The notes below the pieces were generated by a model. That model did no database searches and was not told where the DNA came from. It worked only from the letters and a program-made list of their open reading frames with translations. A stretch of DNA of 64,000 nucleotides, from the NCBI GenBank assembly GCA_963663605.2, contig CAXXVF010000002.1, positions 1,798,001-1,862,000 of the forward strand. Reading direction: 5' to 3'. How positions within the stretch are numbered: position 1 is the first letter of the stretch; each line of letters begins with the position of its first letter. This document shows, in pieces, positions 43,809 to 52,547 of this stretch. The stretch comes from Sporobacter sp963663605 (GTDB lineage Bacteria > Bacillota > Clostridia > Oscillospirales > Oscillospiraceae). Made by a program: the position numbers and the translations under genes.

Positions 43809-46757
43809 ATGGTCAGGAACACAAGCATACTGGAAGAACGCAAACAATCCATCATCGACCGCGCCGGCTTTTGCCAGGGCGACGGCAAGGGCATCAGCTG
43901 CGACACATCGAGCGTCTCCGGGGCCGTAAGCCAGCGCGCCTGCGTTTTCAGCGGCGCTCGGGTCGTTTTAAACCCGATCACCGACGCATACCACATCATC
44001 CACGGGCCAATCGGATGCTCCAGCTACACCTGGGATATCCGGGGCAGCCTCACGAGCGGGTCGGATGTCTTCCGCACGAGCTACTCGACCGACCTGCGTG
44101 AGACCGACGTCATCTTCGGCGGCGAAAAAAAGCTCGCCGCCGCCATCGACGAACTGGTCGAAAAGACGTCCGCGAAGCTGATATTTGTTTACGCCACATG
44201 CATCGTCGGCGTCATCGGGGACGATATCGAGGCGATCTGTAAAAAGGCGGAGGAAAAGTACGGCATCCGAGTGATAGCGGTCAAAGCCTCCGGCTTCTCC
44301 GGAACAAAATCGCAGGGCTACAAGCTGGCCTGCGATGCCATCATGCACTTGATTATGCCGTTTAAGGATATCCCAAAAGTCAAAGGCATCAATTTCCTCG
44401 GAGATTACAACCTCGCAGGAGAGATGTGGCTCTTTAAAAACTACATGAAGAAAATCGGCATTAATGTCGTAGCCACGGCAACAGGCGATGCCAGCTACGA
44501 ATCCTTGATTAAAATGCCCTCGGCGCAGCTCAATATCGTTCAATGCGCCGGCTCCTCGTCGTATCTGGCCTCCCGCATGGAAGAAGAGATGGGCATCCCG
44601 TTTATTAAAGTCAGCTTTTTCGGCGCGGAGGATACTTCCGCTTCGATCCTCCGGATCGCACAGGCGCTCGGCGACGAGCAGGCCATACAAAAAGCGCTCG
44701 CGTTTACAGCGGTCGAGTCCATCAAAGCGGAAGCTTTTCTCGAAAATTACCGTCCGCGCTTTGCCGGCAAAAAAGCCGCTATTTATGTCGGCGGCGGTTT
44801 TAAGGCCATATCGCTCATCAAGCAGTTTAACGAAATGGGCATCGAAATCGTCACAGAAGAAGGAACGGTCTTCGGCGGTAAAGAAAACCTTATAAAAGGC
44901 CTGGAGAATCTCATCAAGCTGTACGATCCCGAGGTCATCGGCGTGTCGACCTCCTGCCTGGCCGAAACGATCGGCGAGGACGTCGACGCGATCATTAAAG
45001 AATTTTATACCCGCAATAAAAACGCCGGTGTAACCGTCGTCAATGTCTCGTCCGCAGGCTACGGCGGCACGCAGTACGAGGGCTGGAACAAAGCGCTGTG
45101 GTCGATCGTCTCGCAGGTCGAAATGGACCCGACGCCGAACGGATGCGTAAACATCATAACGCCCATGCTTTCCCCTGCCGACTGCCGGCAGCTGAAAAGC
45201 GTTCTTGCCGGCATGGGCCTGGATTTTATCCTCCTGCCGGACCTGTCGGACAATTTAGACGGCGTATACGTCCGGAAATATGAACGGCTCAAGGGCGGCG
45301 GCACGTCGCTTGAAGATATAAAGAAAATGGCGGGCGCCGTTCATACCATCGAGCTTTCGCTTTTTAACGACGAAAAATACTCGCCCGCCAAGCTTCTCAG
45401 CGAACGTTACGGAGTCCCCTATACTAAAATGGCGCTGCCCGTCGGCATACGCGATACGGACGCCTTTATAGAAAAACTCGTTTCCCTGGGCGGGCTCATA
45501 ACAGACGAACTCATTAAAGAGCGCGGACGGTATTTAGATGCGATGATCGACGCGCACAAATACTGCGCACAGGGTCGGGCGGCGATATTCGGAGAGCCGG
45601 ATTTCGTCTATTCCATGACACGGCTGTGCTGCGAAACCGGCACGGTGCCCGGCGGCGTCTTTACCGGCAGCGTCTGCCAGCCTCTTAAAAATGCGCTTAA
45701 TGAGGACGTCCGCAGCGCGGCGGACAATCTGTTCGCCGGGGAAACCGTTATTTTGGACGACTGCGATTTTGACCGGATAGAACACGAGGCAAAACGCCTC
45801 GGCGTCAACGTTCTCATCGGCAGCTCCGACGGCCGCCGGATGGCCCACCGGCTGGGTCTTGAAATCATCCGCTGCGCCTTCCCGATCCACGACCGGGTCG
45901 GCGGCCAGCGCATCAAAACGCTTCTATACAGCGGCTCGCTGGACATTTTGGATCAGCTGGCGAACGTCCTTCTCGGCAATAAAGAAGAATCCTTCCGCGA
46001 CGAGATATATGACCGGTATATTGACGGCAGCGAAAAGCCGTCCGAAGACAAAAAGCCGGGTATTTTAAATCTTCAGGACATTACAGCAAAGACGGAAAAG
46101 CACCCCTGCTTCAACTGCAGCGGCGGTAAATACGCACGCATCCATCTCCCCGTAGCGCCTGCGTGCAACATCCAGTGCAACTACTGCGTACGCAAATACG
46201 ACTGCCCGAACGAGAGCCGCCCCGGCGTCACAACGGCCGTCTTATCCCCTGAGGAAGCTTACGAGAGATACCTTCAGGAAAAAAGCAAAGTGGATAACCT
46301 CACCGTTGTCGGCATCGCCGGCCCGGGCGACGCGCTGGCTAATTTCAGCGAAACAAAAAAGACGCTCAGGCTCATAAAGGAATCAGACCCGAACGTCACC
46401 TTTTGCCTTTCCACAAACGGTCTGATGCTGCCGCTGTACGCGCAGGAGCTCATTGATCTCGGCGTCTCGCACGTCACCGTCACGGTCAACGCCGTAGATC
46501 CGAAGATCGGCGCGAATATCTATAAGCATATCAACTATCTTGGTACGAAGTACACCGGCATCGAGGCCGCGTCCATCCTGCTGGCCAATCAGCTTTCCGG
46601 CATCCGGTACTTAACCTCCAGAGGGATCATATGCAAGGTCAACACCGTTATGCTAAAAGGCATCAACGCGCATCATATCGATCAAAAAGGTCCGCGACCT
46701 CGGCGCGTATATATCAAACATCATGCAGCTGATCCCCGTAAAAGGCTCCGCGTTTGA
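43809..46757 (+). CDS. NifE-NifN-NifB chimera (truncated NifE and NifN fused in frame, NifB frame broken)
   Basis: An open frame of 982 codons from ATG 43809 (AAAGGAGG upstream). Residues 1 to about 348 are NifE: CVFSGARVVLNPITDA, GPIGCSSYTW, YATCIVGVIGDD and the cofactor-pocket Cys in NIVQCAGSS. At about residue 348 (MGIEIV/TEEGTVFGG) the sequence passes straight into NifN, starting at the segment that in NifK lies near residue 74, and runs to about 738. Thus about 100 C-terminal residues of NifE and about 70 N-terminal residues of NifN, including the CxxC and GSQGC region, are absent. From about 763 it is NifB with radical-SAM CNIQCNYC. After HHID near base 46680 the frame loses NifB homology; the remaining 25 codons are out of phase. 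NifN-B fusions are known in C. pasteurianum; an E-N-B fusion is not one I know. Confidence 0.85.
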   Translation: MVRNTSILEERKQSIIDRAGFCQGDGKGISCDTSSVSGAVSQRACVFSGARVVLNPITDAYHIIHGPIGCSSYTWDIRGSLTSGSDVFRTSYSTDLRETDVIFGGEKKLAAAIDELVEKTSAKLIFVYATCIVGVIGDDIEAICKKAEEKYGIRVIAVKASGFSGTKSQGYKLACDAIMHLIMPFKDIPKVKGINFLGDYNLAGEMWLFKNYMKKIGINVVATATGDASYESLIKMPSAQLNIVQCAGSSSYLASRMEEEMGIPFIKVSFFGAEDTSASILRIAQALGDEQAIQKALAFTAVESIKAEAFLENYRPRFAGKKAAIYVGGGFKAISLIKQFNEMGIEIVTEEGTVFGGKENLIKGLENLIKLYDPEVIGVSTSCLAETIGEDVDAIIKEFYTRNKNAGVTVVNVSSAGYGGTQYEGWNKALWSIVSQVEMDPTPNGCVNIITPMLSPADCRQLKSVLAGMGLDFILLPDLSDNLDGVYVRKYERLKGGGTSLEDIKKMAGAVHTIELSLFNDEKYSPAKLLSERYGVPYTKMALPVGIRDTDAFIEKLVSLGGLITDELIKERGRYLDAMIDAHKYCAQGRAAIFGEPDFVYSMTRLCCETGTVPGGVFTGSVCQPLKNALNEDVRSAADNLFAGETVILDDCDFDRIEHEAKRLGVNVLIGSSDGRRMAHRLGLEIIRCAFPIHDRVGGQRIKTLLYSGSLDILDQLANVLLGNKEESFRDEIYDRYIDGSEKPSEDKKPGILNLQDITAKTEKHPCFNCSGGKYARIHLPVAPACNIQCNYCVRKYDCPNESRPGVTTAVLSPEEAYERYLQEKSKVDNLTVVGIAGPGDALANFSETKKTLRLIKESDPNVTFCLSTNGLMLPLYAQELIDLGVSHVTVTVNAVDPKIGANIYKHINYLGTKYTGIEAASILLANQLSGIRYLTSRGIICKVNTVMLKGINAHHIDQKGPRPRRVYIKHHAADPRKRLRV

Positions 46758-47271
46758 AAATCTTGAACTCGTCAGCAACAAAGAAATCATGGCGATCCGC
46801 AAAAAATGCGAGCCGGAGCTGCGGCAGATGTATAATTGCCGTCAGTGCCGCGCCGACGCAGTCGGCACACTGGACAACGACCGGTCTATCGAATACACAT
46901 GCGCCGGCGCAAAGAAAGAAAAACCACAGCGGCAAAAAGAGCACAAAAAATATGCCGTCGCATCTAAAAGCGGCATGCTGGTCGACCAGCATTTCGGAAA
47001 GGCCACAGAGTTTTTTATCTACGAAAGCAACGGCGAGACCGTCCGCTTTGTTGAAAAACGGCTTGTCAGCAATTACTGCAGCAATGCCTCCGAATGCGGC
47101 GGCGATGCAAAATCAAGTATCGAAACGATCCTTTCGGCCCTTTCGGATTGCCAGGCCGTTCTGGCCCTTCGAACCGGAGATGCCCCTTCCCGAAAACTGG
47201 AAAGCAGCGGCATCCGTGTCATATCCACATATGACCGGATAGAGGATGCCATCCTGAAGGCCGCCAACTAA
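46683..47271 (+). pseudogene. nifB: NifB C-terminal part with NifX-like domain, out of frame
   Basis: In the +1 frame relative to the upstream ORF the NifB sequence resumes at IKKVRDLGAYISNIMQLIPV, passes the CRQCRADAVGTL motif and ends with a NifX/NafY-like domain (KYAVASKSGMLVDQHFGKATEFFI to AILKAAN), which in NifB carries or shields the cofactor precursor. The break falls at an A5 tract (46684-46688, CAAAAAGG); either four or seven A would restore one frame. No start codon of its own fits convincingly, though ATG at 46723 is open. It could be a real mutation, a programmed +1 shift or a sequencing error. Confidence 0.85.
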
Positions 47272-47312
47272 CGGCAATGCAGCAATTTATATCCAACAAA
47301 GGAGTAAACAAT

Positions 47313-47621
47313 ATGGTCAGCCCAAAATATCATATTTTCATCTGCACAAGCTGCCGGGCCAACGGCGTACAGAAAGGCTTCTGCCATCAGAAAGACAGCG
47401 TCAAGATCATTGAGAAGTTTATGGAAGAGATCGAAGACCGCGATTTATCCGGCGACTGCATGGTGACGAACACAGGCTGCTTCGGCATCTGCAGCCGCGG
47501 ACCGATCGCCGTCGTGTACCCCGAAGGCGTATGGTACGGCAATCTGACCCCGGAAGCGGTCGAGGAGATCATGGACAGTCATATCGAAGGCGGTACGGTC
47601 TGCGATAAGTATCAGATCTGA
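47313..47621 (+). CDS. Thioredoxin-like 2Fe-2S ferredoxin, nitrogenase-associated
   Basis: A 102-residue protein almost line-for-line like the C. pasteurianum 2Fe-2S ferredoxin: HIFICTSCRANG, KGFCHQKDS and NTGCFGICSRGPI contain the cluster cysteines on a thioredoxin-like fold. The C. pasteurianum protein binds the MoFe protein of nitrogenase, and its gene location here inside the nif operon supports the same partner. It may feed or regulate electrons at NifDK. The start at 47313 is set by AAAGGAG seven bases upstream; twelve further codons upstream are open but lie before that site. Confidence 0.95.
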   Translation: MVSPKYHIFICTSCRANGVQKGFCHQKDSVKIIEKFMEEIEDRDLSGDCMVTNTGCFGICSRGPIAVVYPEGVWYGNLTPEAVEEIMDSHIEGGTVCDKYQI

Positions 47622-47658
47622 TCTGTTTGAGCGACATAATGAGAGAGGAGGAAAGCCG

Positions 47659-48615
47659 ATGATCCGCATAACCGATATAACGCTCAGCTGTCTTGAGGCT
47701 TTCCATCCCTCGGCCACCCATCTCAAACAGCTGTACGCGCTTTTAGAACGTATCGGTTCCGATTTCATTGAAATACCTGTTGCCGTATATAATAGCATCA
47801 GGCCCGCTTCACCGGACAGGCTTATCCTGCGGATAACAACCCCCGCAGAAGCGGTAAATTACCCTGAAATCAGCCGCTTCATATGCCGGCAGAGCGGTCT
47901 TGAGGCATCCGCCGGCATTATGACGGAAATCCGGGTCAACGATATCAAAGAACTGACTTTTATAGGACGGAATACCGCGCCGAACGACGTACGGGTTATG
48001 GGGCTCGACGATATCCTTTGTCACGATTACCAAAAAGCATTTGCGAGAATCCGGAAAAATCTGAAAGGCAGCGTTCAGTTCTGCCCGGAAAACGCCTTTT
48101 ACTGCGCAAGTGCGGCCGCGCTTGAATGGGTATCCGCCGGCGGAACCGATATCGCCGCATCATTCGGCGGGATCGGCGGAAAGGCCGCTTTGGAGGAAGT
48201 CTTGTTGGCGCTGCGTGTTATCCGGCGCTACAAACCAAATGCGTCTTATGAGGTCTTCCCGGAAACTGCCGCCGTATTGGAGGACATCCTGCAAGAAAAA
48301 TTTGAAGCCCGAAAAGCGGTCATAGGGCGCGGCGTTTTCGACGTTGAGTCCGGCATCCATATTGACGGCATCATGAAAAAGCCGAAAATGTACGAGCCTT
48401 TTTCTCCGGAACTTGTAGGGCGCAGCAGAAAGCTCGTCGTCGGTAAACACTCCGGCAGAAAGTCCATCGCGGCAAAACTCACCGAGATGGGGTTTTTGAC
48501 CGGGAACTTTGACATATCGCGGATCCTGAGCCAAGTGCGCTCAAAGAGCGTCAGCAAACAGTCCAGCCTGACGGACGAAGAATTCTTTAAAATTGCAGAA
48601 AAATACCGGTTATAA
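47659..48615 (+). CDS. nifV: Homocitrate synthase, omega subunit (C-terminal half)
   Basis: A 318-residue protein that corresponds to NifV-omega of C. pasteurianum, in which homocitrate synthase is split over two genes. It has the barrel-like segment (ITDITLSCLEAFHPSA to FCPENAFYCAS; IAASFGGIGGKAALEEVLLALR) and the C-terminal KMYEPFSPELVGRSRKLVVGKHSGRKSI segment typical of isopropylmalate/homocitrate synthases. The catalytic DTTMRDGEQ motif is absent here and present in the next gene, supporting a heteromeric enzyme. Homocitrate is the organic ligand of FeMo-co. AGGAGG precedes the start. Confidence 0.9.
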   Translation: MIRITDITLSCLEAFHPSATHLKQLYALLERIGSDFIEIPVAVYNSIRPASPDRLILRITTPAEAVNYPEISRFICRQSGLEASAGIMTEIRVNDIKELTFIGRNTAPNDVRVMGLDDILCHDYQKAFARIRKNLKGSVQFCPENAFYCASAAALEWVSAGGTDIAASFGGIGGKAALEEVLLALRVIRRYKPNASYEVFPETAAVLEDILQEKFEARKAVIGRGVFDVESGIHIDGIMKKPKMYEPFSPELVGRSRKLVVGKHSGRKSIAAKLTEMGFLTGNFDISRILSQVRSKSVSKQSSLTDEEFFKIAEKYRL

Positions 48616-48624
48616 AGGATGCTT

Positions 48625-49428
48625 ATGAAACCTGTCAAACACATTGTCGATACGACCATGCGGGACGGCGAACAAAGTCCCGGCATCGCCATGACCAAAG
48701 AGCAGAAAATCCAAATCGCCCGATTACTGGACAGCGCCGGCATCTATCAGATAGAGGCCGGTATTCCTGCCGTAAGCAGCTATGAAATGGACACGATCAC
48801 AAGTATCGTTGAAAGTGTTAAATATGCTAAAATCTCCGTATGGAACCGGCTTGTCACGGCCGACATCGAAAAATCCGTCGCCTGCCGGCCGGATATCATC
48901 CATATCAGCGCGCCTGTTCCTTATGTCCTGATATACTCCAAGCTGAACAAAAACAAGACCTGGATGTCAAAAAAACTAATGGGCTGTGTGGAATATGCCG
49001 CCGCGCGCGGGTTTGAGGTAACCGTCGGTTTTGAAGACGCGTCCCGCGCCGATATCACCTTTATGACGAAGCTTGCGCGCCAACTCAAGGAGCAGGGCGT
49101 CTCCCGGATACGATTTGCCGACACTGTCGGCGTATTGTCCCCTGCCCGGACATACGAAGCCATAAAGGAGATCATCGACTATGCTGGCATCGAGGTAGAA
49201 ATGCACGCGCACAACGACCTGGGCATGGCGGTCGCCAACACCGTCATGGGCGCAAAGGCAGGCGCGGACTATCTGGATACGACGATCTGCGGCCTTGGCG
49301 AGCGCGCCGGCAACTGTGATTTCTGCAAACTGGTTTACGCCGCGTACAATCTTTTTGATTTGGGCGTGACCCAGACCCGGGCCGACGCGGTACAAAACGA
49401 GATCTCCGGAATATTGGCAATAAACTGA
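48625..49428 (+). CDS. nifV: Homocitrate synthase, alpha subunit (N-terminal half)
   Basis: A 267-residue NifV-alpha carrying the catalytic TIM-barrel start DTTMRDGEQSPG (metal-binding Asp and adjacent Arg), the GFEDASRAD loop, RFADTVGVLSP and HAHNDLGMAVAN with the conserved His ligands. It condenses acetyl-CoA and 2-oxoglutarate to homocitrate, together with NifV-omega encoded nine bases upstream. ATG at 48625 is preferred because AAAGGA lies seven bases ahead; an ATG two codons earlier overlaps that site. It is the last gene before a strong hairpin, so it probably ends the nif operon. Confidence 0.92.
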   Translation: MKPVKHIVDTTMRDGEQSPGIAMTKEQKIQIARLLDSAGIYQIEAGIPAVSSYEMDTITSIVESVKYAKISVWNRLVTADIEKSVACRPDIIHISAPVPYVLIYSKLNKNKTWMSKKLMGCVEYAAARGFEVTVGFEDASRADITFMTKLARQLKEQGVSRIRFADTVGVLSPARTYEAIKEIIDYAGIEVEMHAHNDLGMAVANTVMGAKAGADYLDTTICGLGERAGNCDFCKLVYAAYNLFDLGVTQTRADAVQNEISGILAIN

Positions 49429-49475
49429 ATGAAAAACGCCTAAGCTGTAAAAACGCGGCTTTAAATAACACGAAC

Positions 49476-49509
49476 GAAAGGCCCCCGATTAAAAAATCGG
49501 GGGCCTTTC
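49476..49509. terminator. Convergent hairpin ending the nif operon
   Basis: GAAAGGCCCCCGATT pairs perfectly with AATCGGGGGCCTTTC. It lies between the convergent nifV-alpha and UroD-family genes and may stop both; neither T-tract is strong. Confidence 0.75.
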
Positions 49510-49580
49510 GGCATTTTCAGCCGGCCATGTATGTTTTTTAGGCAGCACGCGCAACAGGCGCGCTGTTTGCCGTAATTTTT

Positions 49581-50840
49581 TCAGTGCTTGCCGTATGTCC
49601 TGACGGTATCCACCATCGCCTCAACGTTTTCCGGTTTGGCATAATCGATACCGCAGGCGGTCGAGAAGATATACCCGCCGCCGACCGCGCAGCCGTCAAT
49701 GAGTCTTTTCACTTCGTCGACGACCTGCTGTTTTGTTCCGAAATCCAGAAGATTTGTTGAAAAACCGCCGGTTATGCAGGCTGTATCTCCCAGTATTTTT
49801 TTGGCGTTGAGCATGTCCACTTTCTCAAAATGATACAAAACCTTACCTTTCGGGACTTCCTTCAGGCATTCAAGACGGCTGTCATAACCGCCTTCCGTAT
49901 ATATATACGGGACCAGGCCGTTTTCGATGATGGTGTTGATGATAACCTGAAGATCGACCCAATAAAACTTCCTGTATTGCTCCGGGTTCATAAAGGTATC
50001 CATGCCCTTGTGCAGCGGCATGAAAACATGCATGCCCGGCATGACCGTGCCCAGCCACTTGATGTAATCTTTTGTTTTTTCCAGATCCTCACGGCAATAC
50101 TGGAGGACAAGATCCTCGCGCATCATCATATCCATCATGCCGTCGAGTGTGCCGCGCAGCGAATCGCTGTAATTATCATACGGTACGCCTGCCAGCGCCC
50201 TTGCCAGCACGGGGTAGCCTTTGGCTTCAATATCCGTGTCAAGCTGCTGTGACAGTTTCATGACAGCGTCGTTCATCTCATTGATCTTCCAAAGGGTTTC
50301 TATCATCTTTTTATTTTCCGGCGTACAAAGCGTCTGGGCAACGCCTAGATGTCCGCCGAACGTCATATTAACGGCCAGATTCCAATTGGCCATCGGCTCG
50401 AGAAGCCCTGTTGTCCGAGCCATGGCTTTTGTAATGAACCAGCCCGTCCGGTCACGCATAAATTCTTCAAACTCGTCTTCTTCCAGAATGGGAAACTCGA
50501 TAAATTGATGGATGGAGTTTTTGTCAATGATATCACCCGGCATACCTGCCCAGCGCATAGTCTTGGGACGCGCAAGCTCCAGTATGGGGCCGCATCCTGC
50601 ATTCACATAGGAATGACCGATCATATAGTCGGGCTCATAATCGTCCAGGAATTTGTAAATACTTTCACGTGTTTTTGAAAAATCGGTATCATACAGGATT
50701 TCCGCCATCGTATATCCGGCTTGGATATACGGATAGCATTGGGCAATTGGGATAAGCGGTACCGTATCCGGTTCTTTAAGTGCGATGCTGTCATTGATCC
50801 GTTTGAGTCTCTGCGCGTAAAGTTCTCTGTTTGAAGCCAT
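49581..50840 (-). CDS. Uroporphyrinogen-decarboxylase-family (corrinoid methyltransferase-like) protein
   Basis: A 419-residue protein of the UroD superfamily as expanded in anaerobes: TIM barrel with VPLIPIAQCYP at the start, PGMHVFMPLHKG and the C-terminal DTACITGGFSTNLLDFGTKQQVVDEVKRLIDGCAVGGGYIFSTACGID, as in MtaA/CmuA-type and other methyltransferases acting on corrinoid proteins. True HemE features are not evident. No corrinoid carrier or activator lies beside it. It is convergent to the nif operon and divergent from a ribose-type importer, with about 600 bases between. Methyl donor unknown. Confidence 0.82.
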   Translation of the reverse strand: MASNRELYAQRLKRINDSIALKEPDTVPLIPIAQCYPYIQAGYTMAEILYDTDFSKTRESIYKFLDDYEPDYMIGHSYVNAGCGPILELARPKTMRWAGMPGDIIDKNSIHQFIEFPILEEDEFEEFMRDRTGWFITKAMARTTGLLEPMANWNLAVNMTFGGHLGVAQTLCTPENKKMIETLWKINEMNDAVMKLSQQLDTDIEAKGYPVLARALAGVPYDNYSDSLRGTLDGMMDMMMREDLVLQYCREDLEKTKDYIKWLGTVMPGMHVFMPLHKGMDTFMNPEQYRKFYWVDLQVIINTIIENGLVPYIYTEGGYDSRLECLKEVPKGKVLYHFEKVDMLNAKKILGDTACITGGFSTNLLDFGTKQQVVDEVKRLIDGCAVGGGYIFSTACGIDYAKPENVEAMVDTVRTYGKH

Positions 50841-51447
50841 GTCACCACTCCTATTTTATTTTAAATTAATAAAACTGCGACTTTTACCAATTTAAGTTTA
50901 CCGGTTGGTTTTCCCTTACAACTAATTGACTTCAGTCTAGCAAAATTTTGGCCGAAACACAATTAAAATTCATTGAAAAAAAGTCCGGCATGGCAATATA
51001 TTATTCGGTTGTTATAATATAGAGCGCCCGATCCTGAAAGCAACAAAAAAAGATTGACTGTCTATTCAGAATGGGAACGAGAATGATATCGGCAAATATG
51101 TGTAAGCAGTGTATTCAATAAAATAATGCATCTAAAAAAAACTTGCGAATATTGTGTGTATAAGGAACGTTCTACATTATGTCTTTCTGACATTTAGGTT
51201 TTAAAAAGCGTTAAAATGAACCGATACCCTTTTATAAAAAAGCGTTGTCCCGCTCGTCTTGATATACAAATTTGACATACCAAACAGGGCCTTGCGCTGT
51301 TGACAATGACCAAACGGAGAAATATATTTATAATAATGGGATTGTGCTGTTTATACATGCTGTCGGATGTAATCTATAGTCATTTTATGTATTATTACGG
51401 CACAATCTGTAAGAACGTGAAAGCCTAATTTATAAAGGAGGACAAAA
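50841..51447. other. Divergent intergenic region upstream of the ribose-type importer
   Basis: About 605 AT-rich bases without a convincing gene. Near its right end lie a promoter (listed) and an inverted repeat, GATTGTGC at 51340-51347 with GCACAATC at 51400-51407, in the predicted leader of the binding-protein gene. Confidence 0.5.
51300..51328 (+). promoter_or_regulatory. Sigma-A promoter of the ribose-type importer operon
   Basis: TTGACA at 51300-51305 and TATATT at 51323-51328 are 17 bases apart, giving a leader of about 110 bases before the ATG at 51448. Confidence 0.65.
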
Positions 51448-52485
51448 ATGAAGAAGACAATTGCAATCATTCTTGCGCTGCTGCTCATCACGGCGTGCCT
51501 GGCGGGCTGTGGCAGCAAAACAGAGGAAACGGCGGCCGACAACGGCGGAGATACACTGTCCCTGACCGGAAAAGACATCTTTACCGAGCCGGTCCTGATC
51601 GCATGGATCCCCATGAGCACAGCCGGCCAGATCAACACCATCGTACAGCAGGCTGCCGACGAAATCATGGCAACATACGGCACCGTTGAGATCAATTTCT
51701 TCGACTGCGGTTTCGATCCCAACACACAGATCACACTCGTTAACGAATGCATCACCCAAAATTATGACGCGATCGTCATGGAGTGCGCCGACTCTACCGC
51801 TTTAGGTCCTGTTGTTGCCGAAGCTGAGGAGGCGGGCGTCAACATCATCACGGTCAATCTGGGCTGCGAAACTGTACATACGATGCATGTCAAGTGCGAC
51901 AGTTATTCCGGCGGCTGGGTCTCCGCTGAAGCCATGATGCAGATGCTCGGCGGCAAGGGCGATATCCTTCTGCTCGATGTTCCCGCTGAGCAGGCCGTAT
52001 CCACCACATTCTGCAAAGGCTTCGAGGACTATGTCGTTGAAAACAATCCCGATGCCAACATCCTTGAGTATGTAAACCTCTCCGGCAACGCGCAGGAAGA
52101 TGCGTATAACGTAATGCGCGACATGCTGACGAAGTATGACAAGATCGACGCCGTTTACGCGCCGGACGACAACTACGGCCTCGGTATACTCCAGGCCATT
52201 CAGGAAGCCGGACGCGAAGACGAGGGCATTATTGTATGGGGCACCGACCTGCAGCCCGGCGGCATCGACGCCATCTTAGCCGGCGATTTGGACGGCAGCT
52301 GCTGGTCAGACAGATATTCCGGCCTGTATGCCGCATTCACCAGCGCGCTTTACTTCTCCGAAGCCGGCATCACGGCCAACAGCCTCGGCTACACGCAGAC
52401 ACCGGCCACATACGTTCGTTTCCTTGCCGTTACGCCGGACAATATCAACGAACTGCTCCCGCTGACCCGCTGGCCGGGTTATTGA
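51448..52485 (+). CDS. Ribose-type ABC transporter substrate-binding lipoprotein
   Basis: A 345-residue lipoprotein: signal peptide ending in the lipobox LAGC, short linker, then a periplasmic-binding-protein domain of the ribose class (VLIAWIPMSTAGQINTIVQQAADE; YDAIVMECAD; NIITVNLGCE; YAPDDNYGLGILQAI). It should capture a small polar solute, sugar or sugar-like, for the permeases and ATPase downstream. AAAGGAGG precedes the ATG. The strong hairpin after the gene probably keeps its expression above that of the permease genes, as usual for binding proteins. Confidence 0.93.
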   Translation: MKKTIAIILALLLITACLAGCGSKTEETAADNGGDTLSLTGKDIFTEPVLIAWIPMSTAGQINTIVQQAADEIMATYGTVEINFFDCGFDPNTQITLVNECITQNYDAIVMECADSTALGPVVAEAEEAGVNIITVNLGCETVHTMHVKCDSYSGGWVSAEAMMQMLGGKGDILLLDVPAEQAVSTTFCKGFEDYVVENNPDANILEYVNLSGNAQEDAYNVMRDMLTKYDKIDAVYAPDDNYGLGILQAIQEAGREDEGIIVWGTDLQPGGIDAILAGDLDGSCWSDRYSGLYAAFTSALYFSEAGITANSLGYTQTPATYVRFLAVTPDNINELLPLTRWPGY

Positions 52486-52547
52486 TCAGCGCCCAAACGC
52501 TTGACACTTTGATGCTATAAATGTAATCTGTAAAATATACTGTGTTT

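Noticed and set aside
46690..46757. Programmed +1 frameshift in NifB as the preferred explanation
   Set aside because: The A5 tract lacks a stop or rare codon in the slippery position and no stimulatory structure is obvious; a simple indel is more economical.
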